The translations under genes and the position numbers were made by a program. Source: a virus. From it: a stretch of 64,000 bases of DNA. This document shows, piece by piece, positions 33,425 to 42,200 of the stretch (positions are counted from its first letter, which is position 1; every line of letters starts with the position of its first letter). The stretch lies in IMG/VR virus record IMGVR_UViG_3300034104_005687, positions 1 through 64,000 of that record, one strand, 5' to 3'. Below the pieces are notes generated by a model that saw nothing but the letters and a program-made list of their open reading frames with translations, searched no databases and had not been told where the DNA came from.

Positions 33425-33731
33425 AAGTTTGTTTGCTCCAGCATTGGTGTGGTTGTTGATCAGACACTACTACAGCAACATCACAAGGATGACATGGCGT
33501 TCCTGTTTCGGCATGCTCCAGTCGTGCAGTAGTTTGCCAAGTCAGTTCTACTAGTTTGCCACCGCGCACTCGCACATTGGTGGCGCTGCGGGCAAAAGTG
33601 TCTGCGTCAATTTCTATGTATGTACCTGGCACATCTTCCATGCTGTAGAATAACGGAACACCTTGACTGTCATGATACAGTCGAAAGAACACAGGCACTG
33701 GGTCAGCAAAATTCATTTGATATTCAATCAT
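33411..33731 (-). CDS. Hypothetical protein (106 aa)
   Basis: ATG 33731 ([11 protein letters not shown]) is used because it overlaps the upstream stop as ATGA; the longer frame to 33764 would not. The 106-residue product is beta-rich: [29 protein letters not shown], then [11 protein letters not shown] and a His/Cys-rich end ([19 protein letters not shown]) that might bind metal. No family recognised. It lies between the glycosyltransferases at 33728 and 32501. Confidence 0.7.
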   Translation of the reverse strand: MIEYQMNFADPVPVFFRLYHDSQGVPLFYSMEDVPGTYIEIDADTFARSATNVRVRGGKLVELTWQTTARLEHAETGTPCHPCDVAVVVSDQQPHQCWSKQTYETN

Positions 33732-34495
33732 GATCGTTGTGCCCTGTAATGTACTGCTCCCCATTGTGCCACAGTGTTGATACGAACAGGATCCATTTCA
33801 AATGTTAGTTCTTTCATCCAGTCCTCTGTAGTAGTGTTGGCATGATGTCGCTTCATGTGTACAATTTGTGGGTAAGTTGCAAATGGCATGGTCACCTGTT
33901 CTGTGCCTATCACTGCGGCAGCCATGGCATACACAAGATCAGTGCTGGGAACGTCTTCGGGATACTTTAGTAATTTTTTGAACTCTGTCCAGTTTGCAAA
34001 TATCTCCCGTACTAGATCAAAAAACGTCTGGGCAGTTTTGCTTAGACGCCAATAGGTTATGGCATTGTACACATCTGGCAGTTGATTTTGATCAAAGCAA
34101 TGTCGATAATTGCGAGCACCACTGATCTCACCAAGCCAGTTTCTACAACCAGTGCTGATCACAACATCACGATGTCTAAACATAGTCCACCAGTGATCAA
34201 TTGGAGTGGCAATCAGCATGTCTGCTTCCAGTTTGATAGTTTCACGAAACGGGGTTTGACGGAAAACCATCCAATCGTTGGCCCAAGGATTTTCAGTGTT
34301 GATGTCATCAACCACGTGTGTGTAAGCAAACAATGCTGAGTCAGCGGCATAGGGCTCGTTGGTCAGCAAACAGATACGTGCCGCGGGATTGTGTTTCAAC
34401 AGTGTCTTTGCCAACGCCCGAGCACAATCCACATAGTCAGTTTTGCCTACATTCCAAGCAGGAATGATATAGCCTTGTTCTTCAATGGGACGCAA
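33728..34495 (-). CDS. GT-A-like glycosyltransferase (255 aa)
   Basis: The product starts [30 protein letters not shown], a Rossmann-like N-terminus of nucleotide-sugar transferases, with [13 protein letters not shown] behind. The metal site reads LEADM at about 89-93 (EAD in place of DxD), and the pattern [15 protein letters not shown] matches this group. HMKRHH at about 219 may complete the site. It overlaps the next transferase by 14 bp. Confidence 0.72.
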   Translation of the reverse strand: MRPIEEQGYIIPAWNVGKTDYVDCARALAKTLLKHNPAARICLLTNEPYAADSALFAYTHVVDDINTENPWANDWMVFRQTPFRETIKLEADMLIATPIDHWWTMFRHRDVVISTGCRNWLGEISGARNYRHCFDQNQLPDVYNAITYWRLSKTAQTFFDLVREIFANWTEFKKLLKYPEDVPSTDLVYAMAAAVIGTEQVTMPFATYPQIVHMKRHHANTTTEDWMKELTFEMDPVRINTVAQWGAVHYRAQRS

Positions 34496-35285
34496 TTATT
34501 TTCTCCAAGTGCTGTTTGCCCATGGCATGAAAGTCTGTACCTTGCCAAGTCACCCATCTTGGGCTGTTGTCTGAATCATTGTAGTTGACCTGGTACATGC
34601 TGTCGTCTAGCTTGACAAGTTCTGTGTCAGGCAGCACACTGAGCAAAGGCCAAGGTATTTCTGTGACCTGACCAGTGTGACCTGACACAATGCCCAAAGC
34701 AATGCTGAGTGCAAAATCGTTGCGATAGGTCAACTTGTCAATACCATACAAGTCTCGATAGTGTTGCCAGTTGTTTCGTATCATTTGCATGCAGTCAAAT
34801 ATGTATTGTGCAGTGTTGCTGCGACGAAACATCATTACCGTGGCCCACCACATGGGCATGCTGTGTTGACCAAAAACATTGAGTCCTGGTATGGGAAGGC
34901 CCGTGGCCATGTTGACAGCAGTTCTGTGACACATAAAGTCTGTGTCACTTTGCAGTACACGGCGCAACTCTGATCCGGCTACAACATAGTCAGCATCCAA
35001 CACCAGAGTCTGGTCCCAGGGGGTCAAAGAGTAAGAGTCAACTCGACCTGCATTGTGCCAAGACACAGTTGCTGCGTAATCCTCAAACCAACGTGTGCCT
35101 CCTGTTTGCGGTGCCACGTTAATGACTCGATCAAACGCTCTATTTCTTTCATGGTCCACACAGTCTGTGACAATGGCAACCGGTATGTCAAGGTGTCGGC
35201 GAATGTTTCTAGCACTCCACTCAGCCATAGCAAGGTAGTTGGTTTGTTCATTGTTGAACGCAAAAATAAGTGCGCCAGTGGTCAT
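34482..35285 (-). CDS. GT-A-like glycosyltransferase with DAD motif (267 aa)
   Basis: ATG 35285 (MTTGALIF) gives an ATGA overlap with the upstream gene; the frame to 35342 is longer than needed. Residues 1-50 form a nucleotide-binding half (GALIFAFNNE, IPVAIVTDC). The metal motif is LVLDADYVV with D97 and D99. Near 140-200 are GLNVFGQHSMPMWWATVMMFRRS and NDFALSIAL. These mark a sugar-transfer enzyme, probably acting on the same product as the following transferase genes. Confidence 0.78.
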   Translation of the reverse strand: MTTGALIFAFNNEQTNYLAMAEWSARNIRRHLDIPVAIVTDCVDHERNRAFDRVINVAPQTGGTRWFEDYAATVSWHNAGRVDSYSLTPWDQTLVLDADYVVAGSELRRVLQSDTDFMCHRTAVNMATGLPIPGLNVFGQHSMPMWWATVMMFRRSNTAQYIFDCMQMIRNNWQHYRDLYGIDKLTYRNDFALSIALGIVSGHTGQVTEIPWPLLSVLPDTELVKLDDSMYQVNYNDSDNSPRWVTWQGTDFHAMGKQHLEKIIASH

Positions 35286-35590
35286 CGTTTTTTGTTGTTT
35301 GCGTCGTGTTCCACTAGCCAAGCATTCATTTGCTCTTGCCAACGTTGTTGTACGGCCATTTCGAGATCTCCAACATTGATCCGGATTGGATTTTCATACA
35401 AGTCAAGAATAACTGCTGATTCTCTGTCAGGACAGACTGATAACATAGTCAGTAGTTCTGGTCCAGCACGCCACATACCACCTGCGTAAGCAAATAACAT
35501 ACGTGCTTCGTATTTTTCTTTTAGTAGTCGACGTGCTGTTTGATGATCAAAACGGGCTCGCGAATGTGCAATCAAGGCTTCAGTATCCAT
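35282..35590 (-). CDS. Conserved T4-like phage protein (102 aa)
   Basis: First gene of the 17-kb minus-strand run. The 102-residue product contains RARFDHQTARRLLKEKYEARMLFAYAGGMWRAGPELLTML, a familiar segment in T4-like aquatic phages of unknown function. Its ATG at 35590 lies almost on the predicted transcription start, with no Shine-Dalgarno. The end overlaps the transferase start as ATGA. Confidence 0.8.
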   Translation of the reverse strand: MDTEALIAHSRARFDHQTARRLLKEKYEARMLFAYAGGMWRAGPELLTMLSVCPDRESAVILDLYENPIRINVGDLEMAVQQRWQEQMNAWLVEHDANNKKR

Positions 35591-35595
35591 AACAT

Positions 35596-35624
35596 ATTAT
35601 AAGGGAATTTTAGAGAAAAGTAAA
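35596..35624 (-). promoter_or_regulatory. Sigma70-like promoter for the minus-strand modification operon
   Basis: Read on the minus strand: TTTACT (35624-35619), a 17-bp spacer, and TATAAT (35601-35596). Transcription should begin near 35589. The -35 box overlaps the outer stem of the terminator of the structural genes, so terminator and promoter share bases. Confidence 0.7.
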
Positions 35625-35641
35625 GGGGCAACAGCCCCTTT
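35622..35641 (-). terminator. Intrinsic terminator of the late structural operon
   Basis: AAAGGGGC at 35622-35629 and GCCCCTTT at 35634-35641 form an 8-bp stem with a 4-nt loop. Read on the minus strand it is followed by ACTTTTCTC. It lies directly after the stop of the 35645-36610 gene. Confidence 0.75.
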
Positions 35642-35644
35642 TGG

Positions 35645-36610
35645 TTAAGCAGTTGTGGCAGCTACAGTTGGTGTGCCCCAGCTTGCAGTCAGGTACGTGG
35701 TGCTGGGAGGGAAGTAGGTGCAGATTGTGGTAGGTGCTGTGCCAGCCGTTGCGCCTGAACTTGCTGTACCGCCAGAAATTGGATCACCGTCACTGGCTGA
35801 CCAAAGTGTAGTAAATGTCAGTATAGTCGATGCTGCATTTAGGGCCACCTGAACACGAATAAAGTTGTTGGTGTAAGGTGCTGTGTCAGCTGCTTGTTGA
35901 TAGATTGTTGTGGCAGCAGCGCCTGCTGTTAAATCATAAAAACCAGTAGTAGTGGCCAATGTTGTGGGAGTACCTGTGCCGCCAATTTTTGTGGTGCCAG
36001 TGTATGCTGCACCAGCAATGGTTTGGCTAAAGGCGCCTCCGGTGAAAAAGATATCTCCGCACAAAGTATTGGCTAGGTCGTTCCATTCTGGGTCGCCAGT
36101 CTGACCTGTGGCAGTTTTGCTGAAATCCAATTTGATGCGGCCGCCTGCATTGAAGAAATATCGTGCCGCAGCAGCACTGGCAAACGTCACAGTGTTAGTA
36201 AATGTAATAGTCCAGGTTGCACCCGATGTGGCTGCTGTTTTGCTGTTGGTACCAGTCCATGCTGTGTATTGACTGCCGCTGGCTGCTGCGTTGCCACGGT
36301 TGTTGTAGCAGTTGGTAATGTCTGTGTTGACTGCTGCCAATACTGCAATAAGTGTGCCAGCAGTGGGTGCAGTTCTTGCTGTGATTGTGGTACCTTGATG
36401 ATTGGCCATAGAAGCAACAGTGTTGACCAAACTAGCCCATTGTGCTGCGGTAACTGTGCCTGCTGCACTCACAGTGGTCAAGTCAGTTTGACCGTACCCT
36501 GCTGATGTAACACCTGTTCCCCAGGTAGCGTTGATGTTGGCTCCTGCCGTGGTGCTAACAAACCCGTTGTAGTCCGTAGCTTGAATTAAACCGCCTACTG
36601 AATATGCCAT
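35645..36610 (-). CDS. Virion structural protein, tail-fibre-associated (321 aa)
   Basis: The 321-residue product is rich in Thr, Ala, Gly and Ser, opens MAYSVGGLIQATDYNGFVST and has a beta-rich middle (IKLDFSKTATGQTGDPEWNDL). It resembles the small fibre-associated proteins found next to tail-fibre genes in T4-like aquatic phages. No enzymatic motif. It is the last gene of the late operon. AGGAC, 13-9 bases before the start, is a plausible ribosome site. Confidence 0.72.
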   Translation of the reverse strand: MAYSVGGLIQATDYNGFVSTTAGANINATWGTGVTSAGYGQTDLTTVSAAGTVTAAQWASLVNTVASMANHQGTTITARTAPTAGTLIAVLAAVNTDITNCYNNRGNAAASGSQYTAWTGTNSKTAATSGATWTITFTNTVTFASAAAARYFFNAGGRIKLDFSKTATGQTGDPEWNDLANTLCGDIFFTGGAFSQTIAGAAYTGTTKIGGTGTPTTLATTTGFYDLTAGAAATTIYQQAADTAPYTNNFIRVQVALNAASTILTFTTLWSASDGDPISGGTASSGATAGTAPTTICTYFPPSTTYLTASWGTPTVAATTA

Positions 36611-36623
36611 TCTTTTGTCCTAA

Positions 36624-38408
36624 TTATTTGATCGTAACAATAGCTTCTATTGTACCTTGATCGGGATCCAGTTTGTCAACCAGTGCTCGTCCAATCACGT
36701 TGAATGCTGTTGCTTCTCCTGCTTGAGCTGATCTAGCAACACCGTTGCCAGCACTGACCAATCTGTCGCCTTTGCGTACAGACCCGATTACTTGAACAGG
36801 TACTCGACCAGTCATGGCCACCGCAGGGTGAGTGATGTCATCACCGGCACCTCCGTTCATGGTGTATGCAGGCCGTGTACTTATGACACCGAACACTGTT
36901 TCAGTGAGATCGTTTTTGGCTCTAGTAATTTCTTTGGAGCCACCTAGTTCAACCACTGTGCCTGGAGCCAACAGTTCGTCAGCTTCAAATCGTTCTGCAA
37001 CGTCAGCGTACAGTGCTGTGGTAGCTGTGGCAAACACGCGGTTAAAGTAGTTAGAGCTTGAACCAATGTTGCCCACAGCATTGGCTCCTGTTTTTTCAAT
37101 GGCCGCCACACTGACGTTGCCAGAAAAGAATGTGGTACCAGTAGTAAAAACAACCACGTTGCTGGTGCCTCCAATTGTGACGTTGGCATTGCCTCCGCTG
37201 GCGCCAATTTGCACTGAACTGGTACCGTTTTGAATCTGAGTCACGCTGACCGCAGCACTGAGTCCAGTGAGCTGACTGCCGTTACCAATAAAGAAAGATC
37301 CAGAGGTGATGTTGCCAGCAGCACTGATTGTGGTGCCTGCAGTAATCACGTTGCTGGTGCTGATGTTGTTGCCTGTGACGTTGCCTGTGGCACTGACTGT
37401 GGCACCTGTGACCAATGCTGCACCGTTGATGTTGCCACCGTTGATGTTGCCTGTGGCACTGACCAAGCCTGCAGTGTTGATGTTGGCACCTGAGGCGTTG
37501 CCAGTGACTACCAATGTGGTACCCACTGTAGCAGCGTTGGACACAGCAAATACGCCTGTGCCTAATGCACTGGCCACGTTGAAAATAGTGCCGCCCACAT
37601 TGCTTTGAATAACCAAGTTGGCGCCGCTGATTGAACTGCGTACTAGGCCGTCGTTGGTGCTTTGTGTCATGCTGATAGCATTGGTTGCACCAACTGTTAG
37701 GCCTGAATTGTTGAGAACATTGAGTGTGCCGGTAGTGGACGTATTGGCGTTGGTACGCATAAACGACGAACTTGGCAAGCTGTTTAGGTTACTGGCATTG
37801 TTGGCTGTGCCAGCAAAAATAGCACTGTTGGTTGTGGTCAGTGTGATGCCAGGATAAATTATAGGAAAGGTAGATAACAAGCTGGACTGTGGCACAAATT
37901 GCGCACCGTCATATGCAATAGCCACACGGTTGTTGTTGACATAGATACTGGTAATAAACTTGGTAGCACCTACGCTGTCTGCGATAGTTTCAGGAATTGC
38001 ACCTGATGTGCCTTGACTGCTGGAGAATGCTGGCCCAACCACAATAAATGCAGCGCCAGTCCATACTTTCAACTGTGCATTGGTTGTGTCGTACCACAAG
38101 TCGCCTGTGACGTTGGAGGTAGGAGCAGTTGAAGAACTGGTGGCGGCGCTGATTGTTTTGAATATCGTGCCGTTGTATACTTTTAGCAAACTGTTGGTTT
38201 TGTCCCACCAAAGCTGACCAGTCAACGGTGCGCCGGGAGCAGTGGTATTGGATCCACTTTCCAACAAGTGAATGTAGTTTTCGTTGAGAAAATCACCGTA
38301 TCCAGCGTAGTTTTTGCCCACTAGGGTCATTGAGCTGTTGGTATTGATTGTACCATCAGCTATTGTTGCAAAAACCGTACCATCAGTGAGAGTAATTGTA
38401 TATGCCAT
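36624..38408 (-). CDS. Tail fibre protein with C-terminal chaperone-like domain (594 aa)
   Basis: The N-terminus holds LWWDKTNSLLKVYNG and LWYDTTNAQLKVWTG, two copies of a short beta module typical of fibre attachment regions. A Gly/Asn/Thr repeat section follows (NINGGNINGAALVTG, NVTGNNIST, NITSGSFFIGNGSQLTGL), likely a trimeric shaft. The last ~130 residues (YADVAERFEADELLAPG, AGNGVARSA, FNVIGRALVDK) resemble a fibre-end chaperone or peptidase-G2-like domain. It binds the host surface, probably. A T4-type late promoter lies just upstream. Confidence 0.8.
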   Translation of the reverse strand: MAYTITLTDGTVFATIADGTINTNSSMTLVGKNYAGYGDFLNENYIHLLESGSNTTAPGAPLTGQLWWDKTNSLLKVYNGTIFKTISAATSSSTAPTSNVTGDLWYDTTNAQLKVWTGAAFIVVGPAFSSSQGTSGAIPETIADSVGATKFITSIYVNNNRVAIAYDGAQFVPQSSLLSTFPIIYPGITLTTTNSAIFAGTANNASNLNSLPSSSFMRTNANTSTTGTLNVLNNSGLTVGATNAISMTQSTNDGLVRSSISGANLVIQSNVGGTIFNVASALGTGVFAVSNAATVGTTLVVTGNASGANINTAGLVSATGNINGGNINGAALVTGATVSATGNVTGNNISTSNVITAGTTISAAGNITSGSFFIGNGSQLTGLSAAVSVTQIQNGTSSVQIGASGGNANVTIGGTSNVVVFTTGTTFFSGNVSVAAIEKTGANAVGNIGSSSNYFNRVFATATTALYADVAERFEADELLAPGTVVELGGSKEITRAKNDLTETVFGVISTRPAYTMNGGAGDDITHPAVAMTGRVPVQVIGSVRKGDRLVSAGNGVARSAQAGEATAFNVIGRALVDKLDPDQGTIEAIVTIK

Positions 38409-38434
38409 GTCAGTAACCTGTTCCTATTTCCTTA

Positions 38435-38442
38435 TATTTATA
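38435..38442 (-). promoter_or_regulatory. T4-type late promoter box (TATAAATA)
   Basis: An exact match to the T4 late -10 element on the minus strand. It overlaps the stop of the upstream gene and would drive the tail fibre gene starting at 38408. Confidence 0.75.
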
Positions 38443-39043
38443 CAGCATTGATGTTGCTCAATGTCTGAATACGTAACGTGTAATCAATTTGAATCTGTCG
38501 GTTCAAGCTCTTTTGGACCGGGTGAAAAATCACATGCGTGATCAATCGCAAGTTGTCAGCTGAGCCATTCCATGCTTTGAGTCCCAGTTCGTCAAACACA
38601 AATTCGCCGTTGAAATTGGTTGAATTGTCAAACGCCTGCTGTTGTGCAGGCTCGCCGTAGTCCAACAAGCATTGTACCAAAATATCAGTGTACACATTGC
38701 CTGCTGTGTGCAGCACAGTCATTTTGTTGTTGGCAGGATCTGTGTCAGCAGCCGAGTTGTCGTTGACCACTTTTGCATAGGTTTGATTGTACAAGTCAGC
38801 ATTTTGACCCACGGTATTAGGGGGCAAATAGGTAATAACACCTGTGGGGTCCACAGAACTTCCGCCATTGCCAAATGCCATTTCGTAGATGTAGCCTATG
38901 TTACGATCGCTGAGAGTTTGTGCCATGGCAATACTGATGTTTTCGTAGTGAATAGCATTGTGATCGTTGTAGTAAATTTCACCGCTGTCGGGGTCATGAA
39001 TCTTGACATGCCCTGTGATTTTGGCCAATCCTGGAGTGATCAT
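38438..39043 (-). CDS. Virion structural protein, tail-fibre/baseplate type (201 aa)
   Basis: The 201-residue product opens MITPGLAKITGHVKIHDPDSGEI and contains IGYIYEMAFGNGGSSVDPTGVITYLPPN, a segment usual in small T4-like tail proteins that sit between baseplate and fibre. It ends with an IQIDYTLRIQTLS strand. No enzyme motif. Its start overlaps a 48-residue gene as ATGA. The exact position in the particle is not known. Confidence 0.75.
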   Translation of the reverse strand: MITPGLAKITGHVKIHDPDSGEIYYNDHNAIHYENISIAMAQTLSDRNIGYIYEMAFGNGGSSVDPTGVITYLPPNTVGQNADLYNQTYAKVVNDNSAADTDPANNKMTVLHTAGNVYTDILVQCLLDYGEPAQQQAFDNSTNFNGEFVFDELGLKAWNGSADNLRLITHVIFHPVQKSLNRQIQIDYTLRIQTLSNINAV

Positions 39044-39186
39044 GCTCGTCCCTCCACAAATACCTGTTTGGTAATTGGATCAAAAATACGCATGTGTGCT
39101 TGCACACTTATGGTACCTTGCTCGTTGGGACGAGATTTTTCTGGCTGAGCAGTTGCGGCTGGCTTTGTTGATTCAGTGTTTGACAT
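39040..39186 (-). CDS. Small virion-associated protein (48 aa)
   Basis: ATG at 39186 and TGA at 39040-39042 give 48 residues. The N-terminal 20 are polar and Ser/Pro/Glu-rich, and the end reads ISVQAHMRIFDPITKQVF. The 'H..IFDP.T...' pattern resembles a small conserved protein near the fibre genes of T4-like phages. It overlaps the 201-residue gene as ATGA, so the two are translated together. Confidence 0.7.
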   Translation of the reverse strand: MSNTESTKPAATAQPEKSRPNEQGTISVQAHMRIFDPITKQVFVEGRA

Positions 39187-39193
39187 GGTTCTT

Positions 39194-39201
39194 TATTTAT
39201 C
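39194..39201 (-). promoter_or_regulatory. T4-type late promoter box (GATAAATA)
   Basis: One mismatch to TATAAATA, lying in the 19-bp gap after the giant structural gene. It would feed the small genes at 39186 and 39043; transcription would start almost at the ATG of the first. Confidence 0.5.
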
Positions 39202-39205
39202 CACA

Positions 39206-42200
39206 TTAATTTCCACACAAAAACCTTGCGGCAATAGTGGTGCTTTCTTGCAGTGCAACCCCGTCAGATGCTGTTGTCACAGTGCCTGTGCCGCTGGCCG
39301 GACCTGTGCAGGTAAACAGCACGCCAGGAGTGTTTTCCAATGAGCCAACTGCAACAAAATTAGTGGTACCCACAAAGTCTATAAAGTAGCTTTCTCCAGC
39401 AATCATTGCAGATGCTGAAATCACAGGACCAGTGTTGTACCAAGATTTGCCACGACGTTGCAGCACAGTGATTTCTACTCCAGCAGGTGGTGCTAACACA
39501 GGATCCACAGGATCGTTGGTTGTGTAAAAATCAATTACCAATTCGCTCAGCGATGCCACAAAGAACGGGTATTGCGATGGTGTTAAGTCTCCAAATTTGT
39601 TTACACCCACTGGGTACTGTCTGACACCGGCTACGTAGACTTCGATCAGATCATTGATGTAGCCAGTGCTGGAGTCTTTGGGATCAATCACATTGATATC
39701 AAAATCAGTTACTCTGAATACTGTAGTGCTGCCGTCAGCCACAAATGTCTGACTAACCACATAATCTTGATATTGTTGTGCCAACAAATTGCCACCGGTG
39801 ATATCATACACTTCGGCATCAACAGCATGGTCAGCAGCAGCAGTGCCAGCTGTGCCACGACGCAGACCTCTGAGTGTGTTCAGTGCTATATCTCGTTCAC
39901 GATACATAATGCGTTCGCCATCTATTGTGACCACACCCAAACGTCCTGCTGGCAAATTGGGTGCAGTCAGTGCTGACGCATTGGCAACATACACTATGTC
40001 TGCAGATGCTGACAATGCCTGTGTTAGCACAGTGGTGGTAGCGTCGGTAATTCGGTAAGTTGCTTGTACACCGCGCATGTCTTGGAAAATACGGAAAGCC
40101 ACAGCTTCTGGCACGACGCTGTCAGTGAACTGAGTGATTACCATGGTATCTGATAGCTCAATAGGGCCAGTGGCCAAAATCAAGTAGTTGTTTTCAACGG
40201 TGAAATCTTGACCTTCAAACAATCTTGTGCCATTGAGTGTGACCCACAATCTTCCAGCAACAACGTTTTCGCGCTGTAACAAGAAGTCGTTTCTGTTGAG
40301 GCCCACGCCCACAGAGTAGTCAAATGTTCCCGGGCCTCCAGTGATCGAACCATCGTCAAATACGGTGCTGTCAAATCCTTCAGACACCACAATACTGGTA
40401 ACCACTGGTCCCACAAATACCTGTGTCAGTATTTCTTGCTGAGCAGTATCGTTCCAGGTAGTTACTGCAATTACATCACCTAGGGTAGGATTAAAAGACA
40501 ACTGCAATGTGCTGTCTGCTACGTTATAGGCTGCCAAAGTAGTGACCACAATCAGTATTACATCGTCGGGAGTAGGAGCAGTGTTGAACACCACTTGACG
40601 TCCAGGCGTATTGCTGCCAGTCCAGTTGGTAACACTGTAAGAGCCAACAATGGCACCCACACTCTGCACCTGCAGTTCGTTGTTGACCCAAACTTGAACA
40701 TCAGTTGGTGCATTGATTGAGCTTTGAACAAAACTTTCTCCCAGTCGTTGTGGCAATCCAAAGCTGGTAGAACTTCCGTCGCCGTGCCATTCAATACCAG
40801 CAGGTGGATTCAATCTCAGACCGTTGCGTGTCACAATCATGTTGACTGTGTTGGTGCCTTGCAGGCTGTTGTCCAGGGTAATAGTGCCGGTGTCAATAAT
40901 GTTTTGATCAACAAAAATGTACTGTCGTTGTGGTGTACTCCAGCTGTAGTTGTTGGGGGTTGTGGTACCAAATACCACAATAGCTACGCCATCAGTAGCA
41001 AGTGGTTCTGTGGCCAAGGTCACTTGACTCAACAGTGTAGGCACAAAACTTTCCCAGTACGCAGTATCAGTGATTGCAATACCAATTGGTACCGCTTGCA
41101 CAGCTCGATAGTATGTGCCTGCAGAGTTTACCACGGTGTTTAGAGTGTATGTGCCAGTAATGCTCCAGGCTGCGGACTCAATGTAAGGAATCCATGTTGG
41201 TGTACCCGAAATTTCACCGTTGACAAATACTGCAACAGCAGTGATTTCGCTGGTGTTGACTGGCACAATCACAATACTGTCATTGATTTGGTCGCCAACA
41301 TAATTCACACGGTACAACTGACTGCCGCCACCTAGTTCATACACTGCAATGTTTACAATATCGCCGTTGTCAAATCCAGCGTTGGGAATTATGTCAATGT
41401 TGCGATCGTCCCAATTGACAAAATAGTCAACATCCAGAACTGCATCACGGCCAGTGGTTTGGTTGCTGACCAGAACCTGTACAGGGTGATCAGTTTGGTC
41501 AGCCCAGCTTAGTCTGAAATCAGTGACTGCATTGTACACATAGTTTACTGTGCTAATTTCAAATCCGTGACCATTGGACTGCCAGTCAGACCCTGGACGA
41601 GTGTAGATACGCATGTCCAGTGTGTCAAATTCGCTGCCGTTGACCAGTTCTTCAGGTGCATGGCCTTCGTAAGGGCCAATAAATTCGCCGCCGTCAACAT
41701 TGACGTCAATAGGACGAGTTCCCAAGGCAGCATCATCAAATGTGCTTTGATAATCAGCATCAACTATGGCATTGCCGCCAAAATAGTCGCCCCATACTTG
41801 AACACCAGGATATTCAATTCCGTCTATCAGCAACGGTAGTTCTAGGCCAGGAGAGTTGATACCAGCAACATAATATCCCATGGTACGATCTACACCGCTG
41901 AGGTCTTTTGCTGCCACTGGTTGCCAGTTGTCTAGATCAAAAGTTGGATCCGACACCGCAGTGCTGTCTGGGCTTGCGGCACGCCATACACGATTGTCAT
42001 ATCTAACCAAGGTACCGTCTAGATATGTGGCACCGGGTATCCAAGTTTGAACTTGGGTCTGATACTGATACCGGTCATACTTGATTGTGGTTTTGAACGA
42101 GCGTACCAAATTGTAGTCGTTGACAGTGTTTGATATTGTTGGTGTGTTGTACAGCTGGCCTCTTCCTGACCCGCTCAACACTGCGTATGCACGAGCACTG

